Shown here: positions 34,888 to 44,119 of the stretch, piece after piece | How positions within the stretch are numbered: the stretch's first letter is position 1 | Layout: each line of letters starts with the position of its first letter | From: Micrococcales bacterium | Lineage (GTDB): Bacteria; Actinomycetota; Actinomycetes; Actinomycetales; Dermatophilaceae | Length of the DNA: 64,000 nucleotides | Assembly: GCA_021287075.1 (NCBI GenBank) | Contig: JAJTBD010000009.1 | Coordinates: 1 to 64,000, forward strand | Direction of reading: 5' to 3' | The notes under the pieces: generated by a model | Told to the model about the DNA's origin: nothing | The model's database searches: none | Seen by the model: the letters and a program-made list of their open reading frames with translations, nothing else | Translations under genes and position numbers: made by a program

Positions 34888-36582
34888 GTGACTGACTCCC
34901 CCGCGCGCACGGCACCCTCACGCGAGACCCCCTGGTGGCGGGACGCCGTCATCTACCAGATCTACCCGCGGTCCTGGGCCGACAGCAACGGCGATGGGCT
35001 GGGCGACCTGCCCGGCATCACCCAGCGGCTGGACTATCTCAAGGATCTCGGCGTCGACGCGGTCTGGCTCTCACCCTTCTACCGCTCGCCCATGGCAGAC
35101 GCCGGTTATGACGTCGCCGACTACCGCGACATCGACCCGATCTTCGGGACGCTCGAGGATGCCGACGCTCTCCTCGCCCGGGCCAAGGACCTCGGCCTGC
35201 GGGTCGTCGTCGACCTCGTGCCCAACCACACCTCCGACGAGCATGCGTGGTTCCAGGCGGCCCTCGCAGCGGCACCCGGCAGCCCCGAGCGCGACCGCTA
35301 CATGTTCCGCGACGGCACGGGCCCGGAGGGAGCGGAGCCGCCCAACAACTGGCAGTCGGTCTTCTATGGCGACGGCTGGTCCCAGGTGCCCGACGGCCAG
35401 TGGTACCTGCACCTCTTCGACACCAAGCAGCCCGACCTCAACTGGGACAACCCGGAGGTGCGCGAGGAGTTCCACGACATCCTGCGCTTCTGGCTCGACC
35501 GGGGTGTCGACGGCTTCCGCGTCGACGTCGCACACGGCCTGGTCAAGGAGGCCGGGCTGCCCGACTACGCCGGCCCCATGCACCTGCTCGGCGAGCACGG
35601 CGAGGACGAGGTCGTCCCCGAGCCGTCGGCCGACCACCCGGTGGCCCCGATGTGGGACCGGGACGGCGTCCACGACATCTATCGCGGCTGGCGCTCGGTG
35701 CTCGAGCAGTATGCCGACCGCGACCCGATCCTGTGCGCCGAGGCCTGGGTGGAGCCGGCCGAGCGCCTCGCCCGCTATCTGCGGCCCGACGAGATGCACC
35801 AGGCCTTCAACTTCGAGTTCCTCGAGACCCACTGGCGCGGCGCCGACCTAACCAAGGTCATCACCGACTCCATCGCGGCCGAGTCGATCGTCGGCGCCCC
35901 GAGCACCTGGGTGCTGTCCAACCACGACGTGGTGCGCCACGCCACCCGCCTTGGCTATCCCCCGGTCGGCAAGCGCCCCAACGGGATTGGCGCCGACGAC
36001 CCGCAGCCGGACGCCGCGCTGGGGCTGCGGCGCGCGCGGGCCGCGACGCTCATGATGCTGGCCCTGCCCGGTGGCGCCTATCTCTATCAGGGCGAGGAGC
36101 TCGGCCTGCCCGACCACACCACGATGCCCGACGCCGTGCGCCAGGACCCGACCTATCACCGCACCGCTGGCGCGATCCTGGGCCGCGACGGGTGCCGGGT
36201 GCCCATGCCGTGGGCCAAGGACGCCCCGTCCTTCGGCTTCGGCCCGTCGGAGCAGACTTGGCTGCCGCAGCCGGAGGCCTATGGCGACCTCGCGGTCGAC
36301 CAGCAGGACGGCGTGGCCGGCTCCACCCTGGAGTTCTATCGCTCGGCCCTGCGGCTGCGTCGCGAGCTGCGGCTCGGCCTCGGCACCCTCTCCTGGCTGG
36401 CCGGCTATCCCGCCGAGGTCGTGGCCTTCCGGGTCCGCTCGGGTGCGGGCGGCGTGCAGGTCCTGGCCAACACCGGGCCGGCCGACGTGCCGCTGCCCGA
36501 GGGCGCCGAGGTGCTGCTCGCCTCCGGCGATCTCGTCGACGGCCGACTGCCCTCCGACACCACGGTCTGGCTGCGAGACTGA
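34888..36582 (+). CDS. GH13 alpha-glucosidase / oligo-1,6-glucosidase
   Basis: This 564-residue GH13 enzyme cleaves alpha-glucosidic bonds in small oligosaccharides. The opening WWRDAVIYQIYPRSWADSNGDGLGDL is the family hallmark. The catalytic Asp lies in GFRVDVAH (about 213), the acid Glu in LCAEAW (about 286) and the third Asp in LSNHDVVRH (about 350). GTG 34888 gives MTDSPART; an in-frame ATG at 34879 is an alternative. It sits four bases before a glycerophosphodiesterase gene. With glgX-treY-treZ at 44120-50790 it adds to the alpha-glucan enzymes of this region. Confidence 0.92.
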   Translation: MTDSPARTAPSRETPWWRDAVIYQIYPRSWADSNGDGLGDLPGITQRLDYLKDLGVDAVWLSPFYRSPMADAGYDVADYRDIDPIFGTLEDADALLARAKDLGLRVVVDLVPNHTSDEHAWFQAALAAAPGSPERDRYMFRDGTGPEGAEPPNNWQSVFYGDGWSQVPDGQWYLHLFDTKQPDLNWDNPEVREEFHDILRFWLDRGVDGFRVDVAHGLVKEAGLPDYAGPMHLLGEHGEDEVVPEPSADHPVAPMWDRDGVHDIYRGWRSVLEQYADRDPILCAEAWVEPAERLARYLRPDEMHQAFNFEFLETHWRGADLTKVITDSIAAESIVGAPSTWVLSNHDVVRHATRLGYPPVGKRPNGIGADDPQPDAALGLRRARAATLMMLALPGGAYLYQGEELGLPDHTTMPDAVRQDPTYHRTAGAILGRDGCRVPMPWAKDAPSFGFGPSEQTWLPQPEAYGDLAVDQQDGVAGSTLEFYRSALRLRRELRLGLGTLSWLAGYPAEVVAFRVRSGAGGVQVLANTGPADVPLPEGAEVLLASGDLVDGRLPSDTTVWLRD

Positions 36583-36586
36583 GCCC

Positions 36587-37378
36587 ATGCGCGCCGCCGA
36601 GCACCCCTATTTCGACGCACCCACGCCGATCGGGCTCGCTCACCGCGGCGGCGCCGAGTACCCGCCCAACCGCGGCATCGAGAACACCCTCGCGGCCTTC
36701 CGCGCCGCGGTGGCCATGGGCTATCGCTATCTCGAGACCGATGTGCACACCACGGCAGACGGTGAGCTCATCGCCTTCCACGACGACCGCCTCGACCGGG
36801 TCACCGATGGCGCGGGCCTGATCGCACAGCTGCCGTATGCCGTGGTGCGCGAGGCCCGCGTCGGTGGCCGCGAGCCGATCCCGCTGCTGGAGCAGCTGCT
36901 CGAGGAGCTGCCCGACAGTCGGCTCAACATCGACATCAAGGCGCCCGGTGCGATCGAGCCACTGGTCTCGGTCATCAAGCGGCACAACGCTTTCCACCGC
37001 GTCTGCGTCGGGTCCTTCTCCCAGCGGCGACTGGCCGCGGCCCGCCGGCTCGCCGGTCCTGGGCTCGCCACGTCGGCCGGCCAGCCGGGCGTGGCCTCGC
37101 TGCGCTTCCTCCCCCGCGTGCTCGCCATGGGCGTGGCCACCCCCGCTGCCGCCCTCCAGATCCCCCGCACCCATGTCGTGCGCGGACGTGAGATCACGCT
37201 GGTGACACCGGCCCTCGTCGACCGGGTGCACGCCCTCGGCAAGCACCTGCACGTCTGGACCATCGACGAGCGCTCCGAGATGGAGGAGCTGCTCGACCTC
37301 GGCGTCGACGGCATCGTCACCGACCGGATCGACACCCTGCGCGACGTGCTCGCCGACCGAGCTGCCCCGCTCGCCTGA
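36587..37378 (+). CDS. Glycerophosphodiester phosphodiesterase
   Basis: This 263-residue GDPD barrel protein has the signature H19-R-G-G, then NTLAAF and LETDVH (metal-binding Glu/Asp), FHDDRLDR, and the closing VWTIDE and GVDGIVTD blocks. The reaction releases an alcohol and glycerol-3-phosphate from glycerophosphodiesters. There is no signal peptide, so it acts inside the cell. ATG 36587 is four bases after the alpha-glucosidase stop, so they are likely cotranscribed. It ends 58 bases before a long inverted repeat. Confidence 0.92.
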   Translation: MRAAEHPYFDAPTPIGLAHRGGAEYPPNRGIENTLAAFRAAVAMGYRYLETDVHTTADGELIAFHDDRLDRVTDGAGLIAQLPYAVVREARVGGREPIPLLEQLLEELPDSRLNIDIKAPGAIEPLVSVIKRHNAFHRVCVGSFSQRRLAAARRLAGPGLATSAGQPGVASLRFLPRVLAMGVATPAAALQIPRTHVVRGREITLVTPALVDRVHALGKHLHVWTIDERSEMEELLDLGVDGIVTDRIDTLRDVLADRAAPLA

Positions 37379-37435
37379 CGCGGCCACACGGCATACCTGA
37401 TTGCGGTCTCGGGGCCTCGGGGCCCCGCCGTCATG

Positions 37436-37501
37436 GCGTTGAAAACATTGGTTTCAACGCTAAACCCGCCCCGGAAGGGTTGAAACCAATGTTTTCAACG
37501 C
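37436..37501. repeat. Long AT-rich perfect inverted repeat, probable bidirectional terminator
   Basis: Arms of 23 bases at 37436-37458 and 37479-37501 are perfect complements around a 20-base loop. Each arm also contains its own short inverted repeat (GTTGAAA ... TTTCAAC), so alternative folds are possible. It lies between the convergent glycerophosphodiesterase (+, ends 37378) and inositol-phosphatase-like gene (-, ends 37521). Like the element at 11468, it is AT-rich and its arms open with CGTTGA. Confidence 0.85.
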
Positions 37502-37520
37502 AACCCGCGGGCTCCGGAGG

Positions 37521-38324
37521 TCAGCTGAGGTTGAGGGCCTTGACGAGGTCGCGGACGGCGGTCGGTCCGCCCGCGAGATGCCACCGATGGCCGCGGTGCT
37601 CAAGGACTTGGGTCGCGCCGCCGGCCGCCTCGACCAGCGCCTTGCCGGGGAGCCAGTCCCAGTCGGGGCAGAGCATCTGCACCCACGCCCCCAGCCGCCC
37701 GCCGGCCACCGACGCGAGATCCACCGACCCCGACCCGAGCATGCGCACGGTCGCCGCGCCGCGGGTCATCGACAGGAAGGGGTCGACGACCGACGCCTGG
37801 ACCATCCGGGTGGGGTGGACATAGGTGGCGAGCGACAGCTCCGAGAGCGGCAGGTCGGCGATCGGCTGGACCGGTATGCCGTTGAGCTGGGTCGGCAGGT
37901 CGCGCCCCCCACACCACGTCTCGCCGGGCGCCACGTGGTGGACCGCTCCCAGCGCCACGCCGTCGGCGTCGGTCAGCGCCACTGCGCTGCACCAGTAGGT
38001 CAGCCCGGATAGGAAGTTGTAGGTGCCGTCGACAGGGTCGATCACCCAGGTGCGCCCCGAGCGGGACTCCTGGTCGGCCCCCTCCTCGCCGACGATGCCG
38101 TCGTCGGGCCGCAGGGTGCGCAGCGCGTCGACGACGAAGGCCTCGGCGGCGTGGTCCGCAGCCGTCACGACATCGCTCACCGATGTCTTGCGCCGGCCCT
38201 CCAGACCCCCTGCGCGCATCTGCGCGGCCAGGGCTCCGGCCCGCTGCACCAACAGCATCGCGAGGGCCGCGTCGTCCAGCCCGGGGTCGATGGTCGCCAC
38301 GTCGGTCAGCTGCTCGATAGCCAC
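37521..38324 (-). CDS. Inositol monophosphatase family protein
   Basis: This 267-residue lithium-sensitive-type phosphatase has the metal-site motifs GEEG, WVIDPVDGTYNF and PDWDWLPGKALVEAAGG. In actinobacteria this family includes inositol-phosphate phosphatases and histidinol-phosphatase (HisN); sequence motifs alone do not separate them. No histidine or inositol genes lie nearby. The start is GTG 38324, divergent from an MFS gene 61 bases away. No membrane segment or signal peptide is visible. Confidence 0.9.
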   Translation of the reverse strand: MAIEQLTDVATIDPGLDDAALAMLLVQRAGALAAQMRAGGLEGRRKTSVSDVVTAADHAAEAFVVDALRTLRPDDGIVGEEGADQESRSGRTWVIDPVDGTYNFLSGLTYWCSAVALTDADGVALGAVHHVAPGETWCGGRDLPTQLNGIPVQPIADLPLSELSLATYVHPTRMVQASVVDPFLSMTRGAATVRMLGSGSVDLASVAGGRLGAWVQMLCPDWDWLPGKALVEAAGGATQVLEHRGHRWHLAGGPTAVRDLVKALNLS

Positions 38325-38385
38325 ACCTCCACACTACGGGCGACCGATGGCAATGCCGCCCGGTGGTGTCACGTAGCCTGCTCGG

Positions 38386-39780
38386 GTGGCTGCCGACCGG
38401 ACCGATCCCGCGGGTGAGTCGCGGGAGAGCCCGTTCTCGGCGGCATACCTCGTGCTCACCGTCTCGATGCTGGCGCTGATCACGGTCGTCGCCTTCGAGG
38501 CGATCGCGATCTCGACCGCCATGCCGGTGGTCGCCCGCGAGCTGGGCGCGGTGCGCTCCTATGGGCTGGCCTTCTCGGTCATGCTCACCACCCAGCTGCT
38601 GGGGATCGTGCTCTCGGGCGTGTGGTCCGACCGCTCCGGCCCCGAGCCCCCGCTGATCATCGGCATCACCCTCTTTGCCATCGGCTCTGCGCTGTGCGGC
38701 GCGAGCGGGTCGCTGCTGCTCTTCCTCGCCGGCCGCGCGATCAGCGGCCTCGGCGCCGGGCTGCTCGTCGTCGTGCTCTATGTGATCGTCGGGCGGGTCT
38801 ATCCGCAGGCCCTCCAGCCGCGCGTCTTCGCGCTCAACTCCGCTGCGTGGGTGCTGCCCTCGCTCCTCGGGCCGCCCATCGCCGCCGCCATCACCGAGGC
38901 CGTCGGCTGGCGCTGGGTCTTCTGGTGCGTCGTGGCGCCGACCGTGGTCGCGGCCGTGCTCTTCGTCGGCCAGCGCCGGCGCGTCTCGGCCCACGGCGGC
39001 CCGCATACCAGCTCACGCGATGCCGCCGCGCACCGGCGGGCGGCACGCCTCGGCCTGGCCATCGCCCTGGCAGCGGGCGCCCTCCAGTGGGGTACCCACG
39101 AGCTCGACATCGCCTGGTCGGCCAAGACGGTGACCGCCCTGGCCGGGCTCCTCGGTGTCATCGTCGTCGCGCCACTGCTCCTGCCCCGCGGCACGTGGGT
39201 CATGGGGGCCGGCCTGCCGTCGGTCATGCTCTCCCGATTCCTTTGCACCGCAGTCTTCTTCGGCACCACGACCTTTGTGCCGCTCATGCTCGTGCAGGAG
39301 CGCGGCCTGACGACGCGGGCCGCCGGACTGGTGCTCGCCGTCGGCTCCGTGGGCTGGTCGGCCGGCTCCTGGGTGCAGGGGCTCGACACCTTCAACGGAC
39401 GGCGGTCGCGGCTGGTCAGCCTCGCCGGGCTCGGGCTGGCGGCCGGGGTCGGGATCTTTGCCGTCGTCTCGGCCTACGGCCTGCCGTGGTGGCTGATCAT
39501 CCCCGGCATGGTGATCGGCGGCCTGGGGATGGGCATCGGCACCTCCAGCGTGTCGGTGCTCGCGCTCACCCTCGCCGCCCCCGAGCAGCACGGCGAGGCA
39601 TCGTCCTCGCTCATGCTCGCCGACACCCTCGGCTCGGTCCTGGGCCTCGCGGCGGCGGGGGCCGCCTTTGCCGCCTGGCACAGCGCCGAAGGCGATGCCG
39701 GTCTCTTCGCCCTGATCTGGGGCGCGTTCGCCCTGGTCGCTCTCCTGCTCGTGCCGGCTGGTCAGCGCATCAGCACGTGA
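38386..39780 (+). CDS. MFS transporter (drug-efflux-like)
   Basis: This 464-residue membrane protein is predicted to have twelve to fourteen transmembrane segments. It contains ISTAMPVVARELGA near helix 1, typical of DHA-type efflux pumps, then GVWSDRSGPEPP (motif A-like) and GRAISGLGAGLLVVVLYVIVGRVYP (motif B-like). The substrate is unknown. GTG 38386 is the start. The last 19 bases overlap tail-to-tail with the next minus-strand gene, which leaves no room for a terminator between them. Confidence 0.9.
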   Translation: MAADRTDPAGESRESPFSAAYLVLTVSMLALITVVAFEAIAISTAMPVVARELGAVRSYGLAFSVMLTTQLLGIVLSGVWSDRSGPEPPLIIGITLFAIGSALCGASGSLLLFLAGRAISGLGAGLLVVVLYVIVGRVYPQALQPRVFALNSAAWVLPSLLGPPIAAAITEAVGWRWVFWCVVAPTVVAAVLFVGQRRRVSAHGGPHTSSRDAAAHRRAARLGLAIALAAGALQWGTHELDIAWSAKTVTALAGLLGVIVVAPLLLPRGTWVMGAGLPSVMLSRFLCTAVFFGTTTFVPLMLVQERGLTTRAAGLVLAVGSVGWSAGSWVQGLDTFNGRRSRLVSLAGLGLAAGVGIFAVVSAYGLPWWLIIPGMVIGGLGMGIGTSSVSVLALTLAAPEQHGEASSSLMLADTLGSVLGLAAAGAAFAAWHSAEGDAGLFALIWGAFALVALLLVPAGQRIST

Positions 39781-40400
39781 CCGCCGGGGCAGTCCAGCCG
39801 CGTCCAGCGCCCCTGCCGCAACATCGTCACCTCGCGCCCCGGGGCCAGGAAGCCCAGGGCGTATGCCGCGAGCGCGCCGCCCGCTGCGATGTCGGCTTCA
39901 CCTGCGGGAAGCCTTCTCCCCCAGACCTTCTCGCGCAGCGCGGTCACCGCGTGGGCGCCTGCGCCGTCAGGGGTGCCCTCGGCGATCTCGCCGATGCCGT
40001 CTCGGGCAGCGGTCGTCAGTGCGTCACCGGCGATGGCACCGACCGGCTCCCAGCCCGCGCGCGGCGGTGCGAGGGCGGCCCACGGGGGCGCTAGCGTCAC
40101 CGGCGGGATGGGCAGGGTCGCGTCGTCAGTGGCGCGCGCCGTGCGGTCGGTCACCGCCGCCAGAGGCACGGTGACGTCGGTGGCAGCAGGCTCGGCGAGC
40201 CGGGCCACCCGCAGACCCAGGACCGTCCCGTCCCCGAGCAGACCCCGCCCCGGCAGCGCGCACACATAGGCGGCCAGCACGACGCCGTGGCACTGGAGCC
40301 GCACGGCACCGTCACCGTCGAGCGTGCGGGCGCGCGCGGCATACCGGCCAAGGTCGCGCAGCGACTCGGGGTCGGCGAGGCGCAGCACCGCGCCGCTCAC
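39762..40400 (-). CDS. Hypothetical protein, 212 aa
   Basis: The protein is Ala/Leu-rich and soluble, with no signal peptide, membrane helix or Cys motif. Sequence such as RLADPESLRDLGRYAARARTLDGDGAVRLQCHGVVLAAYVCAL suggests an alpha/beta fold, but I recognise no family. Its GTG start overlaps the stop of the upstream thioesterase as GTGA, so the two are coupled. Its 3' end overlaps the convergent MFS gene by 19 bases. Actinobacterial neighbours of 4HBT genes are often such unknowns; no function is proposed. Confidence 0.72.
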   Translation of the reverse strand: MSGAVLRLADPESLRDLGRYAARARTLDGDGAVRLQCHGVVLAAYVCALPGRGLLGDGTVLGLRVARLAEPAATDVTVPLAAVTDRTARATDDATLPIPPVTLAPPWAALAPPRAGWEPVGAIAGDALTTAARDGIGEIAEGTPDGAGAHAVTALREKVWGRRLPAGEADIAAGGALAAYALGFLAPGREVTMLRQGRWTRLDCPGGHVLMR

Positions 40401-40849
40401 CGACGCCGCCGCATCGGTGCCGGGTCGGCCAGGTGCTCGGTGAGGGCGGCCTTCTCGTGCCCGGACATCCGACGGGGCCGCTCGGTCGCGAAGTCATAGA
40501 GGGCGAGCGTGGTCTCGGCCACGGCATACGCCCCATCGCCGACGCCCTCGGGGTCGTGCACGACATAGGCGAGGTCATAGCTGCCGCCGCCGATGTGGGA
40601 GCACCACAGGGAGACGCGCACAGGGGCGTCGCGATAGGACAGGGGTGCGCGGTACTCGATCTCGCTGCGCGCCACCAGAATCCCCTCGTCGAGGATGCTG
40701 CGGTCCTGCCCGAACCAGTCGCGGAAGGCGATCACGCGGGCCTGCTCGAGGTATTGCAGATAGGTGACGTTGTTGACGTGGTTGTAGGCGTCCATGTCAC
40801 CCCAGCGCAGGGCGATGTCGACGTGATAGGAGTCGGCGGGCACGAGCAT
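40397..40849 (-). CDS. 4HBT/FadM-like acyl-CoA thioesterase
   Basis: This 150-residue hotdog-fold protein carries the 4-hydroxybenzoyl-CoA thioesterase signature RWGDMDAYNHVNNVTYLQYLEQAR with the active-site Asp in WGDMDAYNHV. The rest follows the single-domain plan (IEYRAPLSYRD...). It likely hydrolyses an acyl-CoA. ATG 40849 is chosen because it places the signature near residue 20; the open frame extends further upstream without similarity. It is coupled to the following unknown gene and divergent from the RecQ-like helicase 71 bases away. Confidence 0.88.
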   Translation of the reverse strand: MLVPADSYHVDIALRWGDMDAYNHVNNVTYLQYLEQARVIAFRDWFGQDRSILDEGILVARSEIEYRAPLSYRDAPVRVSLWCSHIGGGSYDLAYVVHDPEGVGDGAYAVAETTLALYDFATERPRRMSGHEKAALTEHLADPAPMRRRR

Positions 40850-40920
40850 GCGGCCCAGTCTCTCACTGCGCCTGTGGAGGGCCGGGTCGCCCTGTCGGAC
40901 CGGCCGCATACGGTGGGGGC

Positions 40921-43050
40921 ATGTCCTCACCGACCCCCGCAGTGGAGCCATCGCCCCAGCTTGTGCACGACGCCTCCGAGGCACTGCACCGGCTGGTCGG
41001 GCGCGACGACGCCGACTTCCGGGAGGGGCAGCTCGAGGCCATCGCCACCCTGGTCGAGCAGCGCCAGCGGGTGCTGGTCGTCCAGCGCACCGGCTGGGGC
41101 AAGTCGGCCGTCTACTTCGTCTCCACGGCGCTGCGCCGGGCCCAGGGCGCGGGTCCCACACTGCTGATCTCCCCGCTGCTCGCGCTGATGCGCGACCAGA
41201 TCGCGGCCGCTGAGCGGGCCGGCATCCGGGCGATGTCGATGAACTCCGCCAACGCCGAGGCGTGGGGGGAGGTGCGCGCGGCACTCGAGGCCGACGCGGT
41301 CGACGTGCTGCTGGTCAGCCCGGAGCGGCTCAACAACCCGCGCTTCCGGGAGGAGCAGCTGCCCGACCTCGCGCGCCGCTGCGGCCTGCTGGTCGTCGAC
41401 GAGGCCCACTGCGTGTCCGACTGGGGGCACGACTTCCGCCCCGACTACCGGCGCATCCGCGACCTGCTGACCACCCTGCCGGCCGAGACCCCGGTGCTGG
41501 CCACCACCGCGACCGCCAACGCCCGGGTTGTCACCGACGTCGTCGAGCAGCTGGGCGTCGGGGGCCATGAGGTGCTCACCCTGCGGGGCGGGCTGGCCCG
41601 CGACTCGCTGCGCCTCGGCGTGCTGCCGCTGACCTCGCCCGAGCAGCGCATCGCGTGGCTGCTCGCCCACCTGCCCCAGCTGCCCGGCTCCGGCATCGTC
41701 TATGCCCTCACGGTCTCAACGGCCGAGGACGTCGCGGCCGCGCTTCGCGACGCCGGCCACGAGGTGCGCGCCTACACCGGCCGCACCGACCCGGCCGAGC
41801 GCGAGCAGCTCGAGGCGGCGCTGCGCGACAACCAGGTCAAGGCGCTGGTGGCCACCAGCGCGCTCGGGATGGGCTTCGACAAGCCCGACCTGGGCTTCGT
41901 CCTCCACCTCGGGGCGCCCTCCTCCCCCGTCGCCTACTACCAGCAGGTCGGCCGCGCCGGCCGGGCCACCGAGCGGGCCGACGTGCTCCTGCTGCCCGGG
42001 CCCGAGGACAAGGACATCTGGGCCTACTTCGCGTCCGCCTCGATGCCCCGGCAGGAGCAGGCCGATGCGGTGCTGCGGGCCCTCGCCGAGGCGGGCCGCC
42101 CGCTGTCGACCGCGGCGATCGAGACGATCGTCGACATCCGCCGCACCCGCCTCGAGCTGCTGCTCAAGGTCCTCGACGTCGACGGGGCGGTCGAGCGGGT
42201 CCAGGGCGGCTGGACCGGCACGGGGCAGCCGTGGACCTATGACGCCGAGCGCTATGGCCGGGTCGCCCAGTCCCGTGAGGCGGAGCAGCAGCTGATGCTC
42301 GACTACGAGCGCACGGGCGGCTGCCGCATGGAGTTCCTCCAGCGCTGCCTCGACGACGAGAGCGCGCAGCCGTGCGGGCGGTGTGACAGCTGCGCCGGGC
42401 CGTGGTTCCCGACCGAGATCCCCGACGCCGCCATCGGCGTCGCCCGCGCCCGTCTGGAGCAGGCCGGAGTGCTGCTGGAGCCGCGGGCCCAGTGGCCGAC
42501 CGGCATGGAGCGTCTCGGCGTCCCGCTCAAGGGCCGCATCCCGGCCGACGAGTCCCTCGAGCCCGGGCGCGCGCTGGCCCGCCTCTCCGACCTGGGCTGG
42601 GGGCAGCAGGTGCGCGGCCTGCTCGCCGACGACCAGCCGGTCTCACCCGCCCTGCTGCGCGCCGTCGTCTCGGTCCTCGCCGAGTGGGGCTGGGCGCAGC
42701 GACCCGCCGGCGTCGTCGCGATGCCCTCACGCCGCCACCCCCAGCTGGTCGGCTCACTCGCGGCCGGCATCGCGGAGATCGGCCGGCTGCCGCTGCTCGG
42801 GTCGCTCGACCTCGTCGATGACGGGCCGGTCGGGGACCCCGGCGGCAACAGCGCCTTCCGGCTGGCCGGGGTCTGGGGCCGGGTCGCCGTCGGCCCGGCG
42901 CTTGCCGAGGCGGTGCGCTCGGCCGGCGGGCCGGTGCTGCTAGTCGACGACGCGGCATACTCCCGCTGGACGCTGACGGTCGCGGGCCAGGCCCTGCGCC
43001 AGGCCGGCGCCGACGCGGTGCTCCCCCTCGTGCTCGGACTGGACGGCTAG
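40921..43050 (+). CDS. RecQ-like ATP-dependent DNA helicase
   Basis: This 709-residue superfamily 2 helicase has the RecQ motif 0-like start (FREGQLEAI), Walker A as RTGWGKSAVYF, Walker B DEAHCVSDWGHDFRPDY, motif III TATAN and motif VI QQVGRAGR. A zinc-binding cluster (GGCRMEFLQRC ... CGRCDSC) follows the helicase core, and a C-terminal region of about 220 residues differs from E. coli RecQ. It should unwind DNA 3' to 5' in repair or recombination. ATG 40921 has no clear ribosome site, so a leaderless message is possible. Confidence 0.93.
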   Translation: MSSPTPAVEPSPQLVHDASEALHRLVGRDDADFREGQLEAIATLVEQRQRVLVVQRTGWGKSAVYFVSTALRRAQGAGPTLLISPLLALMRDQIAAAERAGIRAMSMNSANAEAWGEVRAALEADAVDVLLVSPERLNNPRFREEQLPDLARRCGLLVVDEAHCVSDWGHDFRPDYRRIRDLLTTLPAETPVLATTATANARVVTDVVEQLGVGGHEVLTLRGGLARDSLRLGVLPLTSPEQRIAWLLAHLPQLPGSGIVYALTVSTAEDVAAALRDAGHEVRAYTGRTDPAEREQLEAALRDNQVKALVATSALGMGFDKPDLGFVLHLGAPSSPVAYYQQVGRAGRATERADVLLLPGPEDKDIWAYFASASMPRQEQADAVLRALAEAGRPLSTAAIETIVDIRRTRLELLLKVLDVDGAVERVQGGWTGTGQPWTYDAERYGRVAQSREAEQQLMLDYERTGGCRMEFLQRCLDDESAQPCGRCDSCAGPWFPTEIPDAAIGVARARLEQAGVLLEPRAQWPTGMERLGVPLKGRIPADESLEPGRALARLSDLGWGQQVRGLLADDQPVSPALLRAVVSVLAEWGWAQRPAGVVAMPSRRHPQLVGSLAAGIAEIGRLPLLGSLDLVDDGPVGDPGGNSAFRLAGVWGRVAVGPALAEAVRSAGGPVLLVDDAAYSRWTLTVAGQALRQAGADAVLPLVLGLDG

Positions 43051-43060
43051 GGTTCCCCCT

Positions 43061-44014
43061 GTGATGAGTGACGGAGCGCAGCCCACCGACCCGATGGAGC
43101 GACTGCTCCAGGTGCTCGACCTCGAGGGGCTCGGGACCGCGCAGGTCGGTGTGACGGGCCTGCCGGCCGACGCCAGCGCCAGCCTCGGCGCCGACCGGGC
43201 CGACATCTTCGTCGGCCAGAGCGAGAAGATGCCCCACGGGCGGGTCTTCGGCGGTCAGGTGCTCGCGCAGACCGTGATGGCCGCCGGCCTGACCATGCGC
43301 GACGTCGAGGCCGAGCACGGGCCCCGGCCGATCCACTCACTCCACGCCTACTTCATCCGCCCGGGCGATGACACCCAGCCGATCCAGTTCGCTGTGGAGC
43401 GGATGCGCGATGGCGCGTCCTTCTCGGCACGACGGGTGCATGCCATCCAGTTCGGCAAGCCGATCCTGTCGATGAGCTGCTCCTTCCAGGCGCCCGCCGA
43501 CGGGGTCGACCACCAGGACGAGATGCCCGACGTCCCCGGCCCCGACGGGCTCGCCTCAGCCGCAGAGCTGGCCGCGGCCGTCGACGGCACCCGGGCCCGC
43601 CATATCGAGAGCCGGCCCATCGAGCAGCGCCATGTCGAGGGCTTCATGTGGGTCGACCAGGGGCAGGAGCGCACCGCCACCCAGCACGTCTGGATGCGCG
43701 CAGCCGGATCCCTCCCCGACGACCCCCTCATCCACGCTGCCGTGCTCGCCTATGCCTCCGACTTCGCGTTGCTCGAGCCGGTCCTGCGCAAGCACGGGCT
43801 GGTGTGGAGCGACCCGCGGCTGCGCGTCGCCAGCCTCGACCACGCGATGTGGTTCCACCGCGATGTCCGCGCCGACGACTGGCTGCTCTACACCCACCAC
43901 TCCCCCTCCGCCCAGGGCGGCCGCGGCCTGAGCCGGGGCCGGATGTTCGCCACCGACGGCACCCTCGCGTGCAGCGTCGCCCAGGAGGGCATGATCCGCG
44001 TCAAGGGCGACTGA
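43061..44014 (+). CDS. tesB: Acyl-CoA thioesterase II
   Basis: This protein of 317 residues (316 from the ATG at 43064) has a double hotdog fold. Family blocks HGRVFGGQVLAQ, HSLHAYFIRPGD and the second-half DHAMWFHRDVRADDWLLY...GRGLSRGRMF are all present, with the catalytic Asp in LDHAMWFH. It cleaves medium- to long-chain acyl-CoA to free acid and CoA in the cytoplasm. The start codon is GTG 43061 or ATG 43064. It follows the helicase gene by ten bases. Confidence 0.94.
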   Translation: MMSDGAQPTDPMERLLQVLDLEGLGTAQVGVTGLPADASASLGADRADIFVGQSEKMPHGRVFGGQVLAQTVMAAGLTMRDVEAEHGPRPIHSLHAYFIRPGDDTQPIQFAVERMRDGASFSARRVHAIQFGKPILSMSCSFQAPADGVDHQDEMPDVPGPDGLASAAELAAAVDGTRARHIESRPIEQRHVEGFMWVDQGQERTATQHVWMRAAGSLPDDPLIHAAVLAYASDFALLEPVLRKHGLVWSDPRLRVASLDHAMWFHRDVRADDWLLYTHHSPSAQGGRGLSRGRMFATDGTLACSVAQEGMIRVKGD

Positions 44015-44040
44015 CCCGCAGGCCTCGCTGACCCGCAGGC
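44011..44040. repeat. 13-bp direct repeat at the tesB 3' end
   Basis: CTGACCCGCAGGC occurs at 44011-44023, overlapping the tesB stop codon, and again at 44028-44040. The period is 17 bases. It lies in the short gap before the convergent treZ end. No function is evident; a small slippage duplication would explain it. Confidence 0.5.
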
Positions 44041-44119
44041 GTCACACCGCCTCGAGCCGCCGGCCCGAGCCCGCCCAAGAGGTCGACTGGCCTACTGGCC
44101 GTCAGGAGAGACGGACGCG

